This document shows positions 22,406-34,462 of a stretch of DNA of 64,000 bases, piece by piece (within the stretch, counting starts at the first letter, position 1; each line of letters starts with the position of its first letter). Origin of the DNA: Dioszegia crocea (taxonomy: Eukaryota; Basidiomycota; Tremellomycetes; Tremellales; Bulleribasidiaceae); the NCBI GenBank assembly GCA_001600615.1, contig BCKK01000001.1:1651082-1715081 (forward strand), read 5' to 3'. A program made the position numbers and the translations under genes. The notes under the pieces were generated by a model, which was not told where the DNA came from, searched no databases, and saw only the letters and a program-made list of their open reading frames with translations.

Positions 22406-24052
22406 CTACGAGCTATCCAATGCATGTACACTCGGATGTATCGTAACTCCCTTCGCTGTGGCCTCTGCTCTGATCTTGTCTGACGTCCCCCTCAATCCCT
22501 CCAGATCTATATCGCGAAAGCCTTCCGGCGATGCATCACCATTCTCTAAAGAAGCAGTAAAGACGCGGAGCGCAGCGAAAATGTTTGCTTGTTCCGCCAA
22601 CTATGGTATCAGCTTGTTCCACGGAGGCGATAGTGCCGGACCCACCGGAGTTCGCTCAAGACCAGACGTATTGGGTGTCACCCAGAAATAACAATGACCT
22701 CCAGATGGATGGTCATCATTGGCTGGCAGAGGGAGTCGGAGAGATCGAGGAGCATACCAGTCGAAAGTCTTGACTGTGCCTTTTTTGGGCGAAGGCGCGG
22801 GAGAGGATGTAGAAGGGAGCTGACGAAGTGGGGTTGCCCTGGCTGTACCCAACTCCGGCTTTGTTTCAATCTCCGTCCCTGTCAGATGACTGGTATGTCC
22901 TGACTCCAAGCCCTGTTCTACCTTGACCAAACGGGCCGAGTGCCCTTCTACAGGCTCGACGGTAGGAAGTGGAGTTCTGGCTGTCTTGCTTGCTATTGTC
23001 TCGAAGATATCCCAGATCTTCTTACCGACAAAGCAGATGACCCGAGGTCGAAGCTGGGCCATTTTTACTGCGAAGGGATAGACATTGAGTCGCATTTCCA
23101 AGGTGGATAGTTCGGATTGCTACCAGTCAGCATGGGGCTTGGGTATCGATGTCTGTAGGATAGCTTAGACGCACTTCAGCCGTGGGCCGTCCACATAGAT
23201 TAGTCTGCAAATCAGTGACGATCTCGAGCCTAAATAAAACTTACCAGGCCAAAATTCAGATCCGCGGGCAGCAGGTGACATTCTGACGGGGCGTATAGGC
23301 GGGGCGTAAGACCAGATTGATGGAGTGCACGCTGTACCTTCAGCGCTGACTCTGGTGTAGCTCATGACATACCCAGAATTTGTTGGTTGGGTGGGCAAAG
23401 TGTGTACCGGTAGCAGCTGATTTCTTGCCTGCAAGAGGATCAGTCATGTACTCCGACTCTGAGATAGACGTACCAGGACTATAACAAAGAAAGAGTGATC
23501 AGCTTCGAGACATCTGGATGATCCACTCGCTCGCAACCTACTTGATCCCGCAGAAAATGACTGAGGTTATCAGTCTCAGTTTCAGGCGCTGCCGCTAGAC
23601 TCACTATCTAAACCCTCGGACAAATGATCAGGCGTATTCTTCAAATATGCATACACCTCGGGACCAGCATATGGTCTAGGAATCTTCTTTGCCTTCTTCC
23701 GGCTAGGAGAGTCTTCGATTGGACTGGCGTGCGGGTCCGCATGATCCTTCTTCATCGGAGTTGAGCTCCGTTTCGACTTTCGGGCAGAGCTACCTCTCGT
23801 CACCTTCGCTGCTGGAGTCGAGGCGTCAATGTGTGCATCAGGGACTGTCGGTGAGGCGGATGGTCCGGCTCGACTAGGACCACCCGAGCGCTCGGTATCC
23901 ACTTCAGATAGAACATCGATCAAAGCTTCGCCTCGTCGAGAAGACGCTACCTTGCGAGGTGGAGTGACTTGACCGGTATAAGCAAACTTAGCCAAGCGAG
24001 ACGCGAATGCTTTTGAAGCTGGACTGTGGTCATGTCCGCCAGCTTTAGACAT
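22406..24052 (-). CDS. G/T(U) mismatch-specific thymine-DNA glycosylase (TDG/Thp1/MUG family)
   Basis: Base-excision repair enzyme of the MUG/TDG family (S. pombe Thp1), which removes uracil, thymine or deaminated bases from mismatches. The N-terminal 155 residues are basic and Ser/Pro-rich with a KRSS...KKDH...SRKKAKKIPRP stretch, suited to nonspecific DNA binding. The core begins RPYAGPEVYAYLKN. The catalytic motif GINPG is assembled from three exons: ...IIFCGI-AA, the 5-nt microexon at 23474-23478, and GKKSAATGTHFAHPTNKFW. Then RALHQSGLTPRLYAPSE, TNLCGRPTAE, a helix with LRPRVICFVGKKIWDIFE, and the terminal motif WVTPNTSGLERT matching the NPSGLSR-type loop. The last exon (to 22406) is LAEQANIFAALRVFTASLEN... 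A Ser/Pro insertion separates the last two core strands. Confidence 0.88.
23474..23478 (-). other. 5-nt microexon in the TDG catalytic motif
   Basis: On the minus strand, ...GGGATCAA is followed by an intron (GTAGGT...TTATAG), the exon TCCTG, and a second intron (GTACGT...CTTGCAG) before GCAAGAAATCAGC. Joining AA+T, CCT and G+GC yields Asn-Pro-Gly, completing the invariant GINPG loop. Skipping the microexon shifts the frame and destroys the motif. Confidence 0.85.
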
Positions 24053-25055
24053 GAGTGTGAGTGTGGATGGCCAAGGTGATAATTACAAAGCTTATGCCTC
24101 CCATTCATCTCAGTGGCGAATGTTCGGCTTTGGCCGATCTTCCCGATCATAGCCTTGGCTGCGGTACGGCCGAGAGAGGTGCCTGTGAGAGCGCTGATCA
24201 TTCTCCCAGTCAGCAAACGGGACCGATGGCTACCGAGATGCATACTCTCTTCAACTCGACGCTGCTCGACGCCATGATCCAGTCGCTATGCCCACTCGTG
24301 ACTCAGCTCGACGCTCGTGCCGGTATCTACCCCGGTCCATGTGGCATGTGCGGTGTTTCACGCTAATTCCCCGAGCTGCGATTGAGGGTGAGGGGATCTG
24401 CCTCCGACGTTTCAAATTCGATCGCGGTATTTGTGGCCTTGTGGGTTACGGAGTGTGCGCTAAGGATGACGCTAGTGGAGCGGAGTTGGAGCTAACGCCA
24501 CGAGATTCAAAGGGCCTCGGATGTTTCGGCGCCTCTGTATACAATTGCCTCTTGCGGGAATAATGATAGCCAGATGGTCAGCCTGCTTGCGTAACATCCC
24601 TCTCGTCCCAAGTCATTTATTACGCTCCCCGCTCATCTCTTGTTACTCGCTCCACCCAACCCCACAGCTGATAGTCACATTCACTGCAGCCACCCCTTTC
24701 GATCGTTGCGCCGAGTGTATTTGTCCCTATCATCCTTGATACGCACGTCAACTCCGACTCTTTATCGCATAATTCGCGTCTTTGGCCGTAATCCCGCACC
24801 TATCTGTTCGGTCTCGATTTCGACGTCCAAGGACACCTTGGTTTCTCCTACTCGTGAGCTTTCCTCCACTCTATCCTTTCCCCTCATCCTTTACAAAATC
24901 CCGCAACTTTGGGTATATCCTTCGAAACCTTACAAGCCCGTATCATTGTCTCACCGAGTATCAAACAGCTGACCCCGCCTCTTTATCCTCCCCCACTCCC
25001 CACCCGCATCGAAACATTGTCTCTCATCGCACCGCCTTGGACCCTTTGTATCCTA
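24053..25055. other. Divergent intergenic region and pyrimidine-rich leader
   Basis: Between the TDG gene (-) and the CON7-like gene (+). The right half (24600-25050) is rich in C and T, as expected for a long 5' leader. Small frames such as 24061-24366 and 24640-24972 have no recognised domain. Part of it may be coding if the zinc-finger gene starts further upstream, since its frame is open back to about 24909. Confidence 0.35.
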
Positions 25056-26996
25056 ATGTCTATACGCATCCCTTCCCTTCCCGCTTCCTGCAACCCCGTC
25101 CTCCCCTTCGCATCCGTGCCCGACGCCCGTCCTACCACATCATCGTCAACCGCCACCGACGTGGACGATTGGTCTACCTTCTTCAATATGCCATTCACCC
25201 CACCAGTGAGCACTCCAGACGGCATATTCGCTGGTACCTGGTCTACCCCTCTTGACCTTTCGGCACCCGTCATGTCGCACGATTCTTCCTCCCCTACCGA
25301 TTTTGCATTCGAACTCCCATCTGATAATAACAAAACCCCTTCTACCGGTTTCGCCTACACCCCCAACACCGGCAGCGCATACAACCACGCCCTTAGCTGT
25401 TATTCTTCCGCCTCCTCCTTTTCCTCCTCCGCTTCAGGCTCGTACGGCGGCGCATCCTTTTCCTCAACGGACGCTCTCCCTGCCATCTCGCGAGACTTTT
25501 CTCGTCCAAACGCCCAACAGGCGAAGAGACCAGCTACAGCGGGAGGTGTCTTGCAATCCCGAGCACCATTTGGCAATCTCCGCGGGCCGGAGAAGGACAT
25601 TATGGAGGAGCCAAATTTTATGAACCCCTTTGGTTCGTCTGGCGCAGGTCCGTCGTACAGTGATACCGTCGATCCAAGGCACGCGCCAGCCAGCCGGCGA
25701 GCGTCCGAGGGTCAGGGATCAGCCATGCCCCCTCCAAATTGGCCCATCCAGGGGAACGGCCCTACCGCATCTACCCCCTCCAACTCTGCATACGAAGTCT
25801 ACCAACACATGCCGCAGGGCTATCGGCCGGCATACAGCGGTAGCTCCGCCCGACCCCAAACATCCGACGGTCTGCCCTCATTTGGCGGTCCTACCCCTCT
25901 CCCCTCTGCCCGCTCCGTCGTCGGGTCATTACCCAGTCTTGATAACCTCACAAGCTTGACCAGCCTCACAACCAACCAACCCGCCTCACTCCAACCCGCC
26001 GCCCATATCCGGTCTTCATACGAAGACGCCACGATGCCCTTCCGCCCCCGTTCAGAGCCTCGCACCGCTATGCCTTCCAGCGGTTCGAGCTCAACTGTCA
26101 ATCTTGACTTTGTCCCCATCAACGGCCCGGCGCCAAAGAAGAGACCAAGGAGGCGGTTTGATGAAATTGAGCGGTTGTACAAGTGCGGATGGAGCGGATG
26201 TGAAAAGTCGTACGGGACGCTCAACCATTTGAACGCGCATGTGTCAATGCAGCAGCATGGAGAGAAGAGATTACCATCTGGTGAGTTTTACGATTCACTG
26301 CTCGTGTGCAATGCTGATGTGCAATGCTGATGGTCAGAATTCAAAGACATGCGGAAAGCTTGGCGGAAGAAGAAGAGGGAAAACACTGCAGCGTCAGCCA
26401 ACAACCCTAACGGGCAGTGGGCGCGGGGGTCGGTGTCGTCGGAATCAGACTACGACCGTCGGACGTCCAGCGCCAGCGCCATTTCTGCTTCCTCCTCTTC
26501 TGGTCGATTCCCCTCCACAGCCCCAGGCTATAAATACGAATCTCGGCCTACCACCTCTTCTTCCGTCGCATCGTCGGCTGACGGCCGCCAATACTACCCT
26601 CAGGCCAATGTCCCCCCTTTCGGCTATGGCCAAGGCGCGCCTAGCCAAGTCCCATCGACATTACAGTCTCGGCGAGATTCAGCGCCGCAGCACGTTAGCA
26701 TGCCGTTCCAGGGCCAATCGATGGGATTCAGGCAGAATGATGATGGAGTCACACCTACCCCCCAAAATCCCTTCCCTTTCAACTTCTCCATGAACTATTC
26801 GATGGGCCCTGCTGCTGTTGAGCATCAACAATATCAGCAGCAGCAGCAATATGCGCAGCAGCAACAACATGCTCAGCAAGAGCAGCAGCAGCAACCCATG
26901 AGGCCGGGGACGGGCGGGTTCCCGTTCCAAGCGTTGACGCAGCCAATGCCGCTGGTCAATGGGCCACAGTATGGGCAGTTTGCGTTCCAGCGGTAG
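25056..26996 (+). CDS. CON7-like C2H2 zinc-finger transcription factor
   Basis: Single C2H2 finger of the type found in Magnaporthe Con7 and its relatives: YKCGWSGCEKSYGTLNHLNA followed by HVSMQQHGEKRLPSEFKDMR and KAWRKKKREN, with Cys-x4-Cys and His-x5-His spacing (residues HLNAHVSMQQH). The finger sits after about 370 residues of Ser/Pro-rich sequence and a basic KKRPRRRFDEIE stretch, and is followed by low-complexity text and a poly-Gln segment. One intron (26281-26337) cuts just after the finger. Con7 proteins are nuclear regulators of morphogenesis and wall genes in ascomycetes; the role here is inference. The start is uncertain: I took the ATG at 25056 (MSIRIPSLPASC), but MPFTPPVSTPDG (25190) or an upstream start are possible. 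Confidence 0.8.
26827..26898 (+). repeat. CAG/CAA repeat encoding a poly-Gln tract
   Basis: Interrupted CAG/CAA codons with single Tyr, Ala and His codons encode a Gln-rich stretch in the C-terminal region of the CON7-like factor. Such tracts can vary in length between strains. Confidence 0.8.
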
Positions 26997-27516
26997 GGAT
27001 TGCAAGAGAAGATGAGGCGGGCGTGAGGGACGGTGGCGGAAGGGAAAGAGCGGATCGGCGGTCTGTATGAAGGAACGGAAGGACGATCTTGTGAAGAGAG
27101 AAGCAGAAATAATAGATGATACAGCGGAGAAGTAGTCAAGAATAGGCCTAGTGGACGGCTCAAAGTAGCTTTTGTGTATATTGTAGCTCAAATCTGGTTG
27201 TGGATCTGATGCTGGATGGAATGTAGAGCTAGCGCGGTTAAATCGACCTACAGTAGCTTCTCCAGATCTTGGCTAGCTGGTGAGGCATAAGTAACATGTG
27301 CTAGGCACTGGTACGATCAAGAAGTGATCTCACACTAAGAGCTGCTCTAGTTCAGTTCTAGTTCTATACTAGCAAGGTATGCTGGTTCAAGGTTCAAGCT
27401 GGTTCAGGAAGGCAGACTGGCAGACTACGGTCCAGGCACGCCGACCGGTAAAACCAAGCAACCGGTTGGATCAATTTCCCCGCTGATCTCACCGTTCATA
27501 CACCAACGCCCCCACA
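26997..27516. other. Intergenic region with short degenerate repeats
   Basis: Between the CON7-like gene and the dehydrogenase. At 27340-27430 short units recur: TCTAGTTCAGTTCTAGTTCTA, CTGGTTCAAGGTTCAAGCTGG, and GGCAGACTGGCAGACT. No gene is supported. Confidence 0.4.
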
Positions 27517-28914
27517 ATGTCTTCGAGATGGCTGATCTTACTGGCTCTTCCAGTCCTCCTTCGAGCATTCAAAACTCGTCCCGGTCCCTCTCGCGAGCAG
27601 ATCATTCTCCCATCCGAAGAACGGGTCGTGCTTCTCGGCGCCAGTTCGGGCGTGGGTAAAGATCTCGCATTGGTGTATGCTAAGCGGGGAGCCAAGCTGT
27701 AGGTCACTTTGGCGTCTAGTTGATGTCCAAGGACTTCAGGCTGACAGTGTCAGATGCATCTTTGCGCGAAGGAAAGATGTACTAGAATCTGTCAAGGCCG
27801 ACTGCCTAGCTTTGGGCCTGAAGGCAGACAGGGTGATCTGTGTGGTTGGGGATGTGACGAGCTCGAAAGATCTGATCAATCTGAGAGATACCGTTGTGCG
27901 GGGTGAGCTGAGCCAGGCTTGAGCGTGATCATGGCCTTCCAAGCTGACGGTATAGAGTGGGGAGGCTTGGACACGCTTCATATCCTCGCTGGAGTACCCT
28001 CGACTTCCACTCTGACACAACTTACGGGTCTGGAACTCGCCAAGAGTGGCGGGACGAAGGATCAGAAGAATCCTCAACAGCGGTTCTCATTTGTCAGAAC
28101 AGATGGACAGGGGGATGCGGGTCAGGCAGAGGTGTCGCCAGGCATTGATGGGTTGGAGCGGCTGGCTATTGAGGCCAGAGCCTGTGCGGAGGTCAACTAC
28201 GTGGGGACTGTTCTTGCCCTTGGCGCGTTTGTAAGATACTCCCCTCTTTTCTGTATAGACAAAAGAGTCCGCGTCTGACTTGGCAGGTGCCTCTATTAGC
28301 CTCATTGTCCCGCTCGCCTGTCTTACACCACCTGTCATCAGTGGCAGCTACCATTCCTGCCCCATGCCGGGCGATCTACTCCGCCACCAAAGCCGCTGGG
28401 CTGATGGCTGTGGAGAGCTGCAGGATCGAGTGCGAAGGCAGTGGCATTCGCTTCTTCTGTATGTTTCAGCTTACTCGCTAATGGAGACGCTCCCTCCCGT
28501 CTGGTCCACTGCTGATTAACCAGCTCTTCTACCCGGAACTATCGCAAATGACTTCCGGACCAAGACAGCCACGAGTGGTACAGGCGGTAGGGACGAGACT
28601 AAGCTGGATATCAAGCACTCATGGGACAAGCTTCTCCTCGCTCCGGAGAAAGGTGAGTGCACGGCTCTGCCCCAAGTAGGCTTGCTAATCGCTCAGTGGT
28701 CGATACAATCATGCACCACATCGCTCTCCCGCCTTCTACCTATCCACTCATCCCGTACCCACCCTTCTCTTGGATCCCGGCCCTTTGGCATCCGCCCAAG
28801 CCGAAATTCTTCTTACCGTTCATGTACCGCGCCGCGACTTGGATGGGGGATACGCCGCTGGGCTGGTCATACGTCGAGCCCAACGCGAGGAAGAAGTATG
28901 GTCTGCCAAATTAG
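27517..28914 (+). CDS. Membrane-anchored short-chain dehydrogenase/reductase
   Basis: SDR with an N-terminal hydrophobic anchor (MSSRWLILLALPVLLRAFKT). The NAD(P)-binding glycine motif is LLGASSGVGKDLA (residues near 40-52), followed by a segment CIFARRKDVL whose RR pair suggests NADPH use. Later are VCVVGDVT-like text (ICVVGDVTSSKD), the catalytic Ser in HLSSVAATIPAP, and YSATKAAG as the YxxxK motif. C-terminal LPGTIANDFRTKT fits the substrate-loop region. Ends GWSYVEPNARKKYGLPN at 28912. Six exons joined in frame. An insertion between strands 4 and 5 (TGLELAKSGGTKDQKNPQQR) enlarges the protein to about 360 aa. Likely ER- or lipid-droplet-bound; substrate not predictable. Confidence 0.86.
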
Positions 28915-29314
28915 TTGCTTTTCGCTCTCTCATCCCGGTGGACTAATCTGCCTATGTACATCTATGTTCTCCCGATCCTCCGCTTCTTTGTGCAAAGCCA
29001 GAGGGTTATGCATTTGAGCGGGCAAGCAATATGTGAAACGCCGTCCACGGACATGTGTTGCAGTGCCACTAACGGAATCAAAATGTTAGCGGGGCTGGGG
29101 TGGAGCAATTTTTCACCTGCAAGTCACCTGCTGACTTGTCTCTTGATTTCTTACTTTGTCCTCCTTCTCCTCTCCTTCCTTCCTCTCTACTTACCTACCT
29201 TACAAAAGTCTCATCAGACTCACCCTTCTCTCGTTCAATCAACAACACACTAGCTTATCCAAGCTCTTGCCACTCTCTCTCTTCACGAAACAACCCAAAA
29301 AACAAATCATCAAC
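28915..29314 (+). promoter_or_regulatory. DBP2 promoter and pyrimidine-rich 5' leader
   Basis: The last 170 nt before the DBP2 start are almost purely C/T with A-rich ends (TTTGTCCTCCTTCTCC, ACAACCCAAAAAACAAATC). This is typical of strongly expressed basidiomycete genes. Confidence 0.45.
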
Positions 29315-32057
<2,743 letters not shown>

Positions 32058-32549
32058 TCTATACTTCCTCGTCCCCCTCATTTCCGGTTTTCGTCATAGA
32101 TTCTCCTATCCTCTATTACTAGTGTGAATGATATACCTCATTTACTGCATAGTGCGCATCCTATCTCATTATGGGTGCAGACAGTATACGCCAAGTTGGA
32201 GCCAAATGGCTATGTTCAACGTCAACACGGCCGTGCCACGTGACTTGACCGTCCTCGGCGGCGAATTCGCGCCACCAATATTTCGCCTATTTTGATGTGC
32301 CCTTCAGTTCCCTTTGCACTTCTTACCGCTGTCTGCCTGTTCCATATCAGCTACTACACGGACTCACCAGATCATCAGTGATCGTTCCTTCAGCGCTACA
32401 TTCACTAGAAGTGGAGAAGTGGAAGTGGAGGCCTGGAAGCGGAGGATTTCCAACGCAAAGTCGGCATTCTCATACACCGTCCGACGGCACCTATCGCAAC
32501 CCTCCATCAATACTAGCATATCTACCGAATCTACCAACCTCATCTCAAA
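32058..32549. promoter_or_regulatory. Intergenic region DBP2-TFIIS
   Basis: Holds the DBP2 3' UTR and the TFIIS promoter. A GCCACGTGAC element lies at 32235-32244. No coding gene is supported. Confidence 0.4.
32237..32242. promoter_or_regulatory. CACGTG E-box (Cbf1/bHLH-type site)
   Basis: A palindromic CACGTG in the context GTCACGTGG (reverse strand), matching the Cbf1-type bHLH core, about 310 nt upstream of the TFIIS start. Binding is inferred from the motif only. Confidence 0.35.
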
Positions 32550-34263
32550 ATGGCTACAAAGGCCGAAAAGGGTTCTATGGATGCTGCGGCACTATCGGTA
32601 GCTTTGAAGCATCTGAACGAAGCCATCAGTGCTGGATCTACGGACGTGAGTCAGCTTCCTTATTTCTAATGTTGGATATGTGTCGCTGAAGCCTGTAAGG
32701 AAGCTGTCAAGCTTATGGAGCGAATGAAGGAGGATGTAAGCCCTACCGAGGAGCTATTGAGAGTGAGTCGAAGCTCAGCAGGTTGTGTGTGATGATGCTG
32801 ATGTGCCTTTCAGACAACAAAAGCAGGCTCAGTCTTAGCCAAGCACCGGAATAATCCCGACGCAGCCATTTCCGACCTCGCCAAGGAGGTTGTGAAAGTG
32901 TGGAAGGATATCATCGACACTCAACGCAAGCGGAAACGCGAGGCAGACGAAGCAGCGGGCAAAGTTGCACCACCAAAGAAGGTCAAGACGGAGGCTGGGG
33001 GATCAGGGACTGCCAGTCCTGCAGTCGCCACACCGCCCGAGCGGGACATCAAGCCATTGTCCAAGGCCAAGAAGGCGGAGACGAGCGAGGGGGTGAAGTC
33101 TGAAGTGAAGTCAGAGGCAAAGGAGGCGAAACCGAAATTGGAGCCAGGAGGAGATTTGGCTTTGCCCTCAGCGTCAGCATCGAGAGCTGGATCCGCAAAG
33201 CCAGAAGAAACGAGCTTTGAGACCATCGACAAGGATCGAAAAGTGCCCCGATCGGCAAAGCTGGATGGGATGACGAGTATTCGGGCGGATGTGGAGGGAC
33301 AGGCTGGCGGACATGCGGATCCAGTCAGAGATAAATGCGTCATCATGATTTATGATGCGCTTGCGGGAGATAGCACAGCTTGTGAGTTATAGCATCTGAC
33401 GGCGAGGAGTGATTGTTGGCTTACATTAAATAGCAAATGATCTTCTGGCGGAACGAGCAATCAGCCTAGAGCGTGCGGTATACCAGCAATTTGACTATTC
33501 CACAAACAACGACTACCGATCAAGTAAGTCCGCCTCGGCCTACCAGGCTGGGCCTGGCTTACAAATGCAGAACTCCGATCGCTATTCCTGAATTTGAAGG
33601 ATAAGGGCAATCCAGGTCTACGAGACAAAATCGTCATCGGTACCTTGCCAACAGAACAAGTCGTCAATATGTCAAAAGACGTAAGTCCCCGCGTCCAAAG
33701 TCCCTCGCTGTACCGTCTCAACATCACCCCCTCCCTCTCCGTCTCGATGTCATCTTCTTCGCATGAAGAGGGTGATGTCGAGACTGTTTTCTGTTTTCTT
33801 GCTTTCTCGTCGATGATTCAGACTACTTGACTTTCTTACCATTGGGCAAGGGCTGATCTGAATAGGAAATGGCATCAGCCAGTGTCAAAGCCATGAACGA
33901 GAAAATTGCCAAGAACAACTTGTTCAAAGCGAAAGCTGTGGCTGAGGTTCAGGTACATCCCTCTGTCCAGTCTACTCATCGTAACTCCGCTTATTATTCC
34001 TCAGGCTGAAACAAACGCTTTCAAGTGCGGAAAATGTCATCTCAGGAAATGTACATTCTACCAGATGCAGACTCGAAGTGCAGATGAGCCAATGACGGTG
34101 AGTGACGCTTCAGTTGCAGTACAAGTCTATTAAAAATGCTGACTCGTGCAGACATTCGTGACCTGCTTGGTAAGTCACTGATCTATCCGTGACGTGGGCT
34201 TGTTCTCAGAGAACATGTAGCTGATTTGAGCAGAGTTGCAGCCACAAGTGGAAGTTCTGCTAG
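32550..34263 (+). CDS. DST1: Transcription elongation factor TFIIS
   Basis: Rescues backtracked RNA polymerase II by stimulating transcript cleavage. Starts [20 protein letters not shown]; domain I (LW domain) spans [20 protein letters not shown] to [10 protein letters not shown] Lys/Glu/Ala-rich linker (32930-33240) follows, then domain II ([20 protein letters not shown], ...[23 protein letters not shown]) and the zinc ribbon: [39 protein letters not shown]. The catalytic RSADEPMT hairpin is intact, with all four zinc-binding cysteines. The ribbon is divided by two introns so that TFVTCL is an 18-nt exon (near 34152-34169). The stop is at 34261. The 3' end converges with GRS1. Confidence 0.94.
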
Positions 34264-34462
34264 CTGTGACTGAGCATAGAATAGTCGAGGCGATGATAGT
34301 TCCGATGGAATGGTAGGTAGTGGAACAAGAAGTATATTTCAGAACATGTATGAGGCCTTGAAGGTCAAGCGCGTCACAGGATGCAGGTACTGTCATGGAG
34401 GCGCAGTCCAGCAATGAGTTGCATTCCGCCCGAAACTGGAGCTACCCAAGTATGGTTGACAC

